Shown here: piece after piece, positions 26,614 to 35,700 of the stretch
Layout: each line of letters begins with the position of its first letter
How positions within the stretch are numbered: the stretch's first letter is position 1
Assembly: GCA_963717255.1 (NCBI GenBank)
Contig: CAVQVT010000010.1
Location: forward strand, 62,001 to 126,000
DNA: 64,000 bases
Source: CAIYQJ01 sp963717255
GTDB taxonomy: Bacteria; Chloroflexota; Limnocylindria; Limnocylindrales; CSP1-4
Direction of reading: 5' to 3'
The notes under the pieces: generated by a model
Told to the model about the DNA's origin: nothing
The model's database searches: none
What the model saw: the letters and a program-made list of their open reading frames with translations, nothing else
Program-made: the position numbers and the translations under genes

Positions 26614-26664
26614 GGGACCGTCAGCTTGGGCCGCCTGGCTGGTCGCTCGGCTCGCGCAGCGGGC

Positions 26665-26692
26665 TTGACTGCCGTATCACCGGTGATACGAT
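26665..26692 (+). promoter_or_regulatory. phd-vapC promoter with overlapping 18-bp palindrome
   Basis: TTGACT (26665-26670), a 16-base spacer and TACGAT (26687-26692) form a sigma-70-like promoter only eight bases before the phd ATG. The perfect 18-bp palindrome at 26673-26690 (core GTATCACCGGTGATAC) fills the spacer and overlaps the -10 box. That is the place for an autorepressing Phd operator. Transcription would start at or within a few bases of the ATG. Confidence 0.72.
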
Positions 26693-26699
26693 ACTCCGC

Positions 26700-26936
26700 A
26701 TGGAGACTGTGACGATCCGCGACCTGCGCAACCACGGCGGCGACGTGGTCGACCGTGTCGAAGCCGGCGAGCGAGTGACCGTGACGCGCGACGGCCGCCC
26801 CGTCGCCGAGCTCCGCCCGGTGCGCTCGAGAGGCGTCTCGTCGGCCATCCTCTTGGAGCGATGGCGCCGGCTTCCCGCCGTGGAGGTGGACGCGCTCCGC
26901 CGGGACATCGACGCCGCCATCGACCAGTCGCTGTGA
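26700..26936 (+). CDS. Phd/YefM-type antitoxin
   Basis: The 78-residue protein begins METVTIRDLRNHGGDVVDRV, followed by GERVTVTRDGRPVAELRP. This is the Phd/YefM N-terminal DNA-binding fold. The C-terminal helix region (LLERWRRLPAVEVDALRRDI) would bind the toxin. ATG at 26700 gives the conserved M-x-x-V-x-I-R-D-L-R start. The stop overlaps the toxin start as GTGA. An operator palindrome lies directly upstream. Confidence 0.9.
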   Translation: METVTIRDLRNHGGDVVDRVEAGERVTVTRDGRPVAELRPVRSRGVSSAILLERWRRLPAVEVDALRRDIDAAIDQSL

Positions 26937-27352
26937 GCGACCCGGAGGGCCTCCTCGACACGAGCGCCGTTCTGGCCCTGCACCGAGTGAGGGATCCGTC
27001 CCTGCTGCCGGACGTCGCGATGATCTCGGCCGTCACCCTCGCCGAGCTGTCGGTCGGGCCCCTTGTGGCTGCCGACGACATCGAGCGGGCGCGGCGACTC
27101 GCACAGGTACAGCAGGCCGAGGCCGACTTCGACCCGATCCCATTCGATGCCCCGGCCGCGCGCGCCTACGCGCGGGTCGCGGCCGCGTACCGGAGGTCCG
27201 GGCGCAAGCCGGCTGCCCGGTCGTTCGACGCGATGATCGCGGCGACCGCCATCGCCAATGACCTGCCCCTCTACACGGCGAACCCCGCGGACTTCGCCGG
27301 GATCGAGGGCCTGGTCGTGCGTGCACTCCCGGCGCCCGACCAGGAGGGCTGA
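26933..27352 (+). CDS. PIN domain ribonuclease toxin paired with Phd
   Basis: The 139-residue PIN domain has LLDTSAVLAL (first Asp), AVTLAELSVGP (Glu), SFDAMIAATAIAN (Asp) and LYTANPADF near the end. The usual final Asp in T-x-[ND]-x-x-D-F is kept as NPADF. It would cleave RNA when Phd is lost. GTG at 26933 overlaps the phd stop. This is a complete toxin-antitoxin module inside the second tRNA-bounded islet. Confidence 0.9.
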   Translation: MSDPEGLLDTSAVLALHRVRDPSLLPDVAMISAVTLAELSVGPLVAADDIERARRLAQVQQAEADFDPIPFDAPAARAYARVAAAYRRSGRKPAARSFDAMIAATAIANDLPLYTANPADFAGIEGLVVRALPAPDQEG

Positions 27353-27440
27353 CGCGGCAGGGGGCTCTACCTGTGGGCGTTCGAACAGCGGCTCGCGCAA
27401 GACCGAGGCAGCTCGTCGCGCAATGGTCGAGCGGTGTTCG

Positions 27441-27768
27441 GGGCAGCAGCGGGATGAACGTCGCCTCTGCCCACTCGAGAGCCGTCGCCGCGTCGTAGGC
27501 GATGCCGGGTCGCAGGAGTGGCCGCACCTCCTCGATGAACCCCGGCGTCCGCTTCGCGGCGAGGTTTGCGCGCATCTCGCTGGCCCGGATCATCGGCCGA
27601 CCTGCGGCGGCCTGGTACTCGCGGAGCAGTGCCACCATCCGCCCGGGATCGGGATTCGCCTGCTGATCGGCCCACCAGAGGTCGAACAGGTCGCGGCCCT
27701 TGCGCCGCTGGTAGAGCGCCCGCAGCTTGGTGGCGATCAGCTCGTCGAGCTCGTACGTCGAGGCTCCG
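27441..27768 (-). pseudogene. C-terminal remnant of an AbiEii/AbiGii nucleotidyltransferase toxin
   Basis: The minus frame reads YELDELIATKLRALYQRRKG and RDLFDLWWADQQ, then PGFIEEVRPLL and WAEATFIPLLP. This is the E-L-x-x-x-K-x-R-A-L-x-x-R-x-K-x-R-D-L-x-D-L block and tail of AbiEii-type toxins, about 110 residues. The nucleotidyltransferase active-site half is missing and there is no start codon or AbiEi antitoxin. Its upstream end is overrun for 32 bases by the 3' end of the cyclase gene in another frame, so a rearrangement joined the two. Confidence 0.75.
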
Positions 27769-30700
27769 CGGACACCGTGCCGGGACGCGCAGCACGATCC
27801 CCGGCAGGGTCGCCGGAGCGCGCCCTTGCGGCATCGAGCTGGTCGACGAACGGCCGGGCGCCGAGTCCGACGAGGACGGCGCGACCCGCGTCGACGGCCG
27901 CGCGGACCCCCGGGTCCGCAGGATCCATCAGCGTGGCCATCTCGATCGCCGTGAGGCCCTCGTCGAGCGACAGCCCGGCGTCCCGGAAGCGCCGATTTGC
28001 GTCGCGGTACAGGGCGATGGCGTCGGCGCGGCGTCCCTCGAGCGCGGCGAGCCCCGCCTGGATCGCAGCTCGGCGGGCGTCGATGGCCGGCCCGCGCGCC
28101 CCGGTCGCCTCGATCGCGGCGAGGTCGGCGGCGGCCGACGCGCCATCGCCGGCACGGAGGGCCGCGCGAGCGGCGAGGTCGATGTAGTCCTGCGTGGACT
28201 CCGGGGTCAGCGCGGCCGCCCGCCGGTAGGCCTCCGCGGCCGGGAGGAGCTCTCCGCGGACCAGGATGGTGGCTGCACGGGAGCCGAGGACGCCGGTCAG
28301 GATCTGGCGGTCCAAGGCGTCCCCGGCCAGCCGTTCGGCCTCGGCCAGGAGCTCGGCGACCGGGTCGCCCCGCAGGGCGCGGATCTGGATCGTCATGGTA
28401 AGGGCGGAGATCCGGGTCTCGCGTCCCGGGTCGCCGGCCAGCATCTCCTCCAGCTCGCCGAGTGCCCAGTCCCAGTCGCCGGCCCACCGGGCGCCGAAAG
28501 CGGCGTTCGTCAGGAACACGTCGGACCACGTGCGCTGGCCCAGGCGCCGCGCCTCGGCGAGGCCGAGACGATCGTTGGCCAGGGCTTCACGCGGATCGCC
28601 CGCGCTCAGAAGGTAGCCGCGGTTGAGGCGGGCCCGACCGACCGTGACGGCGAGGCCGTGCTGTTCGGCCAGGTGCATGCCCGTCTCGAGGACACCCAGC
28701 CCCTCGTAGCGCCGGCCGAGCGACCCGAGCGAGGTGCCCTTCGTCACGAGCGTGTCGGCCACGAGCGCCACGAGGTCGGCGCGCTCGGCCATCGCGAGGA
28801 CCCGGTCCGCGACCTGGATCGCGCGATCCAGGTCCATGTGCATCATGTAGGCCCGGGCGAGCTGCCCGAGCAGGGCCACGTACACCGGATCGCTGTCGAG
28901 ATCGGCGAACTCCTCCGCCGCCGGCTCGAGGACGGCGAGAGCCTGCTCGGTCCGGAACGGCCCGGAGCGCGCCCGCCCGAGGGCGGTGATGGCCCGTGCG
29001 GCAGCCACCCGGTCGCCGCGCTCGCGCTGGAGCTCGACGGCCCGCCGGAGGAGGTCGTCCGCCTGGTCGTGGTGGGCCGCGGCGGAGGCTGTCTCGCCGG
29101 CGCGCTCCAGGATCTCCGCCTCCTCGGCGGGGTCGGACGTGACGGTGAGGGCCTGCTGAAGAAGGCCCAGCGCCTGGTCGAAGGACCCCAGCGCGCTCGC
29201 GCGCTCGGCTGCCGCCCGGAGGGCAATCCGCGCCTGGGCCGCAAGGGCGTCGGCCTCGAGTGCCTCCGCGGCGTTCTGCTGGGCCGCCAGGTAGTGGCCG
29301 GCCAGGCCGCCGGCGAGCTCATCGCTGTCGAGGTTCTCGAAGAAGCGGGCCGCGGCGAGGTGGCGCCGCTTGCGGTCGGCCCGGGCGAGGGTGTTGTAGG
29401 CAACCTCCCGGATCAGGGCCTGGACAAAGGCGTACTGGCCGCGCTCCGGGCTCCGCGGATCCGCCTCGAGGGCCAGGAGCTCGCGGCGCACGAGCGCCCG
29501 CAGGCGTGGCTCGAGCTCGTCCTCGGCGACCCCCGAGACGGCCGCGAGCCCGGCGAGCGTGAAGGACTGGCCCAGGACGGCCGCATCCGAGACGAGGATC
29601 CGCTCGTCGGGGGCGAGCCCGTCCAGGCGGGAGGCGATGAGCGCCGTGAGCGTCTCGGGCACGGCGAGGTTCGTGAGGTCGCCGACCGGGTGGTAGGCAT
29701 CATCCTCGAGGGCCAGCCGGCCGTCCGCGAGGAGCATCCGGACCGTCTCGACGGCGTACAGCGGCACTCCGTCGGCACGGGCGACGATCGCCCCGACCGC
29801 GGACTCCGGCAGCCCCGGCACCAGGCCGGCCAGGAGCGCCCGAATCGCCGGCTCGGGCAGCGGCTCGAGGTGGACAGAGGTGAAGCTGCGCTTGCCGGCG
29901 CCCCAGTCCGGGCGCTTCTCGAGGAGCTCGGGTCGTGAGAGCGTCACGACGTAGATCGGGTGGCTCCGGGACCATTCCACCAGGTGGTCGACGAAGTCGA
30001 TCATGCCGGTGTCGGCGAAGTGGAAGTCCTCGAAGATCATGACGACCGGCCCCGTCGCGGCGAGCCGCTCGAAGAACGTTCGCCAGGCGCCGAACAGCTG
30101 CTCCGCGCTGATCCCCGCCTCCACGCCGAGGAGGGCAAGGAGGGCAGGCTCGATCCAGCGCCGGTCATCGGGGTCGGGGACGTGCGTCGCGACGGTCTCG
30201 GCGATCCGGGCCCGGGTCGTGGGCTCGTCGTCGGTCTCCAGCAGGCGGGCGCGCCCCCGGACCATCTCGCCGAGGGCCCAGAAGCTGATGCCTTCGCCAT
30301 AGGCGGGGCTTCGGCCGTCGTGCCACCAGACGTTCTCGACGAGCCCGTCGACGTACTTGAGGAACTCCCAGGCGAGCCTGGTCTTGCCGATGCCCCCGGG
30401 ACCGGTCACCGAGACCAGGCGGGCCCGCCGCTCCCTGCTGGTGGCATGGAAGAGATCCTTGAGCAGGCGCAGCTCGTCGTCCCGGCCGACGAACGGCGCC
30501 TCGAGGGTCTCGGCCCGCTTCCGCCCACCCCGCTCGGCGACGACGCGGAGCGCCCGCCAGGCCGCCACGGGCGTGGTCCTGCCCTTCAGCGACCGCTCGC
30601 CCGCCTCCTCGAAGACGATCGCGGCCGACGCTGCCCGCTGGGTCGCCTCGCCCACGAGCACCGTTCCCGGCGCGGCCACCGACTGGAGCCGCGACGCCGT

Positions 30701-31285
30701 GTTGACGAGGTCGCCGGCCACCATCCCCTGGTTCGTCGCCCCCAGCGTGACGGCCGCCTCGCCGGTCAGGACCCCGGCGCGCGCCTCGATCGAGGGTCCC
30801 AGCGAGCGGACGGCGCCGACGAGGTCGAGCGCCGCGCGGACGGCGCGCTCGGCATCGTCCTCGTGGGCCGTGGGCGCGCCCCAGACGGCCATGACCGCGT
30901 CACCGATGAACTTCTCCACCGTGCCGCCGTAGCGGCCGATGACGTCGCGGGACAGGTCGAAGTAGCGGGACAGGAGCTCGCGGGTGTCCTCGGCATCCCT
31001 TCCCTCCGCGAGGGTCGCGAACCCCACCAGGTCGGCGAAGAGCACCGTGACCAGGCGGCGTTCCGCGACCGGCGCCGTCGGCGGACTCCCCGGGCCGAAG
31101 CGCGTGGTTGTCGCCGACGAGGCGTTGCCCAAGCCCACGAGCGGGGTCGCGCACTCGCCACAGAAGCGCATGTCCGGCTCGTTGGCGGCGCCGCACGACG
31201 GGCACGGCAGCGCCAGCGGGGCCGCGCAGCCACCGCAGAACTTCCGTCCCGGTCGGTTCTCCGTTCCGCAGTTCGAGCAGACCAT
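27737..31285 (-). CDS. Zinc-ribbon/class III cyclase/AAA ATPase/TPR regulator 1
   Basis: ATG at 31285 is chosen because it starts the zinc-ribbon and has GGAG upstream; the frame before it crosses the tRNA. The 1182-residue protein has two zinc ribbons (C3/C6/C17/C20 and C28/C31/C42/C45) and a class III nucleotide cyclase domain (about 76-250; TVLFADLVGF with metal-binding Asp85, and FIGDAVMAVWG). An ATPase follows (Walker A SVTGPGGIGKTRLAWEFL, Walker B VVMIFEDFHFAD), then a long TPR-like helical C-terminus. Such proteins are putative signal integrators; whether it makes cAMP is untested. The last 20 or so residues are Arg/Pro/Ser-rich and run into the AbiEii remnant, so the native C-terminus may be altered. 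Confidence 0.88.
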   Translation of the reverse strand: MVCSNCGTENRPGRKFCGGCAAPLALPCPSCGAANEPDMRFCGECATPLVGLGNASSATTTRFGPGSPPTAPVAERRLVTVLFADLVGFATLAEGRDAEDTRELLSRYFDLSRDVIGRYGGTVEKFIGDAVMAVWGAPTAHEDDAERAVRAALDLVGAVRSLGPSIEARAGVLTGEAAVTLGATNQGMVAGDLVNTASRLQSVAAPGTVLVGEATQRAASAAIVFEEAGERSLKGRTTPVAAWRALRVVAERGGRKRAETLEAPFVGRDDELRLLKDLFHATSRERRARLVSVTGPGGIGKTRLAWEFLKYVDGLVENVWWHDGRSPAYGEGISFWALGEMVRGRARLLETDDEPTTRARIAETVATHVPDPDDRRWIEPALLALLGVEAGISAEQLFGAWRTFFERLAATGPVVMIFEDFHFADTGMIDFVDHLVEWSRSHPIYVVTLSRPELLEKRPDWGAGKRSFTSVHLEPLPEPAIRALLAGLVPGLPESAVGAIVARADGVPLYAVETVRMLLADGRLALEDDAYHPVGDLTNLAVPETLTALIASRLDGLAPDERILVSDAAVLGQSFTLAGLAAVSGVAEDELEPRLRALVRRELLALEADPRSPERGQYAFVQALIREVAYNTLARADRKRRHLAAARFFENLDSDELAGGLAGHYLAAQQNAAEALEADALAAQARIALRAAAERASALGSFDQALGLLQQALTVTSDPAEEAEILERAGETASAAAHHDQADDLLRRAVELQRERGDRVAAARAITALGRARSGPFRTEQALAVLEPAAEEFADLDSDPVYVALLGQLARAYMMHMDLDRAIQVADRVLAMAERADLVALVADTLVTKGTSLGSLGRRYEGLGVLETGMHLAEQHGLAVTVGRARLNRGYLLSAGDPREALANDRLGLAEARRLGQRTWSDVFLTNAAFGARWAGDWDWALGELEEMLAGDPGRETRISALTMTIQIRALRGDPVAELLAEAERLAGDALDRQILTGVLGSRAATILVRGELLPAAEAYRRAAALTPESTQDYIDLAARAALRAGDGASAAADLAAIEATGARGPAIDARRAAIQAGLAALEGRRADAIALYRDANRRFRDAGLSLDEGLTAIEMATLMDPADPGVRAAVDAGRAVLVGLGARPFVDQLDAARARSGDPAGDRAARPGTVSAEPRRTSSTS

Positions 31286-31450
31286 CCCGTGCTCCGATGG
31301 ACTTGGGGGCCGAGGGTACAACAGGGGGCCCGCGTCGGACAGGGGCGGTCGTGCTACCAGCGATGCGGAGCACGGACAGATGACACGGGCGACGCCGCCA
31401 GGCAAGCAGGGGCCAGGGCGCGGCGACGGCCGAGATACCGGAAGGGGAAG

Positions 31451-31526
31451 TGGAGCGGGAGACGGGATTCGAACCCGCGACATTCTGCTTGGGAAGCAGA
31501 CACTCTGCCAGCTGAGTTACTCCCGC
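31451..31526 (-). tRNA. tRNA-Gly (anticodon CCC), CCA encoded
   Basis: The 76-nt gene folds as a standard cloverleaf. The acceptor stem is GCGGGAG/CTCCCGC with U73 and encoded CCA. The D-arm contains AGCTGGC, the anticodon stem is TCTGC/GCAGA around loop TTCCCAA (anticodon CCC), and the T-arm is GCGGG-TTCGAAT-CCCGT. Two truncated copies of its 3' part lie downstream at 26568 and 24774, which makes it the probable integration target for the islets. Confidence 0.96.
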
Positions 31527-31594
31527 TCGGGAGGCCCGGATTCTAGCCCGGCGGCGGGCCGGCCGCAAACCGGTGTACTCGTTCGGTACGTCCG

Positions 31595-31675
31595 TTACGC
31601 ATCGATGCCGACGGACGCGAGGTACTCGGCGGGCGTCAGGTACCCGAGGGCCGGCTTGCGGACGTCGGGCCGACC
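31595..31675 (-). pseudogene. C-terminal remnant of an rve-type transposase/integrase
   Basis: The end of a minus-strand frame reads RPDVRKPALGYLTPAEYLAS. This resembles the C-terminal R-P-H-x-A-L-G-Y-x-T-P-A-E-Y-L signature of IS3/IS481-type integrase-core transposases. Only about 26 residues remain; no DDE catalytic residues or terminal inverted repeats are seen. It lies 70 bases from the 5' end of tRNA-Gly. Confidence 0.6.
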
Positions 31676-31775
31676 GTAGCGGGGGCAACGAGGCCGACGA
31701 CGTCCGGCCCTTGTCCGAACCGCGTCCGGTCGAGAGGCTTCGGCTCGCGATGGCCGCATGGGGAGGGAGAACTCG

Positions 31776-32765
31776 ATGAGGGTCGCGACAACGCGCGTGC
31801 GCCTGATCGCAGCGGCAGCCACCGCGACGGCGCTGGGGCTGCTCGTGACCGCCCCGCCGTCATCAGCCGCGGGACCGGTGGCCTTCGTCGGTCAGGAGTC
31901 CCTGGAGGTCGTCGCCAGGGGTGGTCACGGGACGGCGACGGTCGCGGTCTCGAACGAAGGGCCCGGGGTCACGATCGCCTGGTCGGTGACGCTGACCAGC
32001 GCCGCGGGCGCGGCCCGGGTGGATGTCGATCCTCCGTCGTCATCGCTGTCGGCGAACGACGTCTCGGTCATCGACCTGACGTTCCGGGTCACCGGGGCGG
32101 AGGGCTCGCTCGCGGGCTATCTCATCGGGACCATCGGCGGGGGGTCCGCTCCGGCCGTCCTGCCGCTCACGATCCAGGCGTTCCCGTTCGAGGTCCCGTT
32201 CGGCCCGCCTACGGTCATCGGGGCCTCGGCCCTGATCGCGGTGGTGTGGGTCCTCATCTGCTGGAAGCGGGGCGGCCTCCGCGCTCAGGCGACGAATGTG
32301 GATCCGGACGCTCCCCCGGCGTGGGAGCCCACCAGCTGGGCGACGACGATCACGGGTGCGGGCGGGCTCCTCGCGCTGCTGACGCTGAGCGGCGCCCTCC
32401 CGGCGGACACGGTCCTGTTCAGCAGGCAGGAGTTCGCCGCCCTCGCCCTCGTCTTCGCCGCGCTCGGCGTCCTGGCGCCTCTCGCGTTCGTCGCGCTCCG
32501 AGACTGGTTCGGGACCGCGCCGATGACGGCGGTCGCGATGGCGCTCACGACCGCCGGCGTCCTCGGCCAGCTCGCGACCCTGGACCTGCTGATCGTCGAC
32601 GCCTACGGCCAGTCCGGCGGGCCCGTGCCGCTCCTGGTCTTCCTGGCGATCGCGATCCTGTGCGGCGTGCTGGTGCTGCTGTACGTGTGGCGGTCGTTGA
32701 CGACGATCCTCCCGAAGGAGGCCGCGGTCACCGGCGGGCGGCGCGTGACCTTGCCCCTACTCTAG
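31776..32765 (+). CDS. Membrane protein with signal peptide and about five helices
   Basis: ATG at 31776 is preferred to 31758 because GGGAGGGAGA lies just before it. The 329-residue product has a signal peptide (LIAAAATATALGLLVTAPPSSAA) and an extracellular beta-rich domain of about 110 residues. Then come helices around VIGASALIAVVWVLIC, ITGAGGLLALLTLSGAL, EFAALALVFAALGVLAPLAF, AMALTTAGVLGQLATL and LLVFLAIAILCGVLVLLYVW. No family is recognised. It lies five bases upstream of the second cyclase gene, so they probably form an operon. Confidence 0.72.
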   Translation: MRVATTRVRLIAAAATATALGLLVTAPPSSAAGPVAFVGQESLEVVARGGHGTATVAVSNEGPGVTIAWSVTLTSAAGAARVDVDPPSSSLSANDVSVIDLTFRVTGAEGSLAGYLIGTIGGGSAPAVLPLTIQAFPFEVPFGPPTVIGASALIAVVWVLICWKRGGLRAQATNVDPDAPPAWEPTSWATTITGAGGLLALLTLSGALPADTVLFSRQEFAALALVFAALGVLAPLAFVALRDWFGTAPMTAVAMALTTAGVLGQLATLDLLIVDAYGQSGGPVPLLVFLAIAILCGVLVLLYVWRSLTTILPKEAAVTGGRRVTLPLL

Positions 32766-32770
32766 GCCTG

Positions 32771-35700
32771 ATGAAGGCCTGTGCTTCCTGTGGCACCGCG
32801 AATCCGGCCGGATCGCGCTTCTGCAACGGCTGTGGAGCACCCCTGTCCGCCGCGGGCACGGTGCGCGAGGAGCGCAAGGTCGTCACGGTCCTGTTCGCCG
32901 ACCTCGTCGGCTTCACCGCGCGCGCGGAATCGCTCGATCCCGAGGACGTGCGGGCGCTGCTCGTCCCCTACTACGACGTCCTCACGGACGAGATCGATGC
33001 CCACGGTGGCCGCGTCGACCGCTTCCTGGGCGACGGGATCATGGCCCTGTTCGGGGCGCCGGCGGCACACGAGGACGACCCCGAACGGGCGGTGCACGCG
33101 GCACTGCGGATCCTGGAGCGGATGCCGGGGCTCGGGCTCGACCTGCACGTCCGCATCGGGGTGAACACCGGGTCCGTCCTGTTCGCCGAGGGAACCGGCG
33201 AACGTGACGACTCGGTCACCGGTGACACGGTCAATACCGCGGCGAGACTCCAGGCGGCGGCCCCGGTCGACGGCATCGTCGTCGGTGAGCCGACGTACCA
33301 GGCGACGTCGCACCTGTTCCGGTTCGAGGCGCTCGAGCCGGTCACCGCCAAGGGCAAGGCCGAGCCGGTGCCGCTCTGGCGTGCCGTCGCACCGGCCCCC
33401 AGGGCCGGTGGCATGCCGCGCACCGAGGCCGCCCCGTTCGTGGGCCGGGACCGGGAGCTCGCGTCGCTGGTCCGGTCGTTCCAGCGGTCTCGATCGACGC
33501 CATCGGTCGAGCTCGTCACGATCCTGGCCGATCCCGGGATCGGCAAGAGCCGGATCGTGCGGGAGCTCGAGAGGCATGTCCGGGGCATCGCCCCCTCGGT
33601 CCTGTGGCATGAAGCCGGGCCGCCTCCCTACGGCGCGGGTCGTGCGTTCCGGGCGCTGGCCGAGATGATCCGCCAGCGTGCCCGCATCTCGGACGCCGAC
33701 GGACCCGCCGCGGCCCGCCGCCGACTCGGATCCTGCCTCGCCCGCTACGTCCACGATGACGACGAGCGGGGGTGGGTCGCCCCCTTCCTCGAGTCGCTGC
33801 TCGGGCTGGGTCCGGCACCCGTGGGCGATCGCGAGGAGGCGTTCACTGCGTGGCGGACGTTCTTCGAGCGGGTCGCCGACCACGGGCCGACGGTGCTCGT
33901 GTTCGACGATCTCCACCGGTCGGACGGCGGGTTGCTCGACTTCATCGACGAGTTCGCCACCGGCGAGACCGACCGACCGATCCTCCTGGTCGCCGTCGCC
34001 CGCCTCGAGCTCCGGGACCAGCGGCCGCACTGGGGGGCGGCCTGGCGCAGCCACGAGGTGATCGAGCTGCCGCGCCTGTCCAGGGACTCGATGGGCGACC
34101 TGCTGGCCGCCCTCGCGGACGACCTTCCGCACACCCTCGCGGACCGCATCCTCGATCGGGCAGATGGCATCCCCCTCTACGCGGTGGAGATCCTGCGGAT
34201 GCTCGCCGACCGGGGCGACCTCGAGCCGGCCGGGGGGACCTATCGGGTCCGGCGGGTGCCGGACAGGGTCTCGGTGCCGTCGTCGCTCCAGGCGCTGGTC
34301 GCTGCGCGGCTCGACGCCCTGGACTTCGACGAGCGGGCGATCGTCCGTGACGCGGCCGTCCTGGGCGACGCGTTCCGGGCCGGGGCACTCGCGGCCGTCG
34401 CGGCACGGACGAGCGCCGAGATCGCCCCGATCCTCGAGCGCCTCGTCCGTCACGAGCTGCTGGCTCCCGACGGCGATGACGGGCCGTCGGCGGATCGCCT
34501 GCGGTTCTCGCACGCGCTCGTCCGGGAGGTCGCCTACGGCACGCTGACCCGGCGCGACCGCCGCACCCTCCACCTGGCGGCCGCGGACCACTACGCCGGG
34601 CTCGAGGACCCCGAGCTCGGCGGTGAGGTGGCCACGCATCTCCTGGCTGCGTACCGCGCCGCGCCGACCGGTCCGGCCGACCCGATGCTGGCCGCCCGTG
34701 TCGTGGCTGCCCTGCGGACGGCCGCGGAGCGCGCATCGGCCGTCCACGCACCCGAGACCGCCCTGGCCTTCCTGAACGATGCCCTGTCGGTGGCCGTCGA
34801 GCCGACCGATCAGGCCGGCCTTCACCAGCGAGCGGCGACCGCGGCCCAGGAGGCCGCCCGGCTCGAGGAGGCGGAGAGCCATGCGGTGGTCGCCCTCGAC
34901 CTGTACCGGCTCGCCGCCGATCCCCCGGAGGTGGCGCGGACCGCCGCCCGGCTGGGGTCCATCCAGGTGGAGCGCTACGACGCCGGAGCGGTCGCGACAC
35001 TGCAGAACGCCGTGGATGAGCTGGCGATCGACACGCCGGACGAGGATCCGACGCTCGCCGACGAGCCGGCAGCGGTCGAGCTGCTCGCCCAGCTGGCACG
35101 GGCGCACGTCGTCAACGGCCACACGGCCGAGGCACTCGCGAGCGCCGACCGGGCGCTGCGACGGGCCGACCGTCTGCACCTGGTGCAGCTCACCGCCGAC
35201 GGGCTCGCGGCGAAGGGAGCGGCGCTCCTGGAGGCCTGCCGCGTGCCCGAGGGCGTCGCCCTGGTCCGGGCCTCCCTCGACGTCGCCGACGAGCATGGCC
35301 TCGTCGCCGCTGCCCTGCGGGCACGCAGCAGCCTGTCGTCGGGCCTCATCTTCGACGATCCCGGAGAGGCCTTCCGGATCGCCCGCGACGGGCTGGAGAT
35401 CGCCCGGGACTTCGGCTTCCGGGACCTTGCCGTGCGCATCGCCAGCAACTGGGCGCAAGCGGCGGTGGAGACCGGGGCCTGGGATCTGCTCGTGGAGGTC
35501 CTCACCGCGCTCCAGCGGCCGGAGATGGCGCTCACGGACCGGGTCGACCTCCAGGGTCGCGTGGAGATGATCGATGCACTGCGCAGTGGACCGGGCGCCG
35601 CGTCGCGGTTCGACGCCCTCGCGGCGCTCGTCTCGCCGGCGGGCGAGCAGCTGGCCGAGGCGAGCCACCGCGCCCGCCGGGGCTGGGCTCTGCTGGCCAC

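Noticed and set aside
26433..26936. Long forward frames crossing the tRNA fragments, with peptides such as SGRRDSNPRHSAWE
   Set aside because: These peptides are translations of antisense tRNA-Gly sequence and appear at all three copies; they are not genes. The real start of phd is ATG 26700.
28529..31285. Several long plus-strand frames between 27.5 and 31.5 kb
   Set aside because: They are antisense to the cyclase-ATPase, whose zinc ribbons, cyclase and Walker motifs are unmistakable on the minus strand.
24774..31526. Complete integrative element with integrase
   Set aside because: No tyrosine or serine recombinase is encoded between the fragments; only the boundaries and cargo remain.
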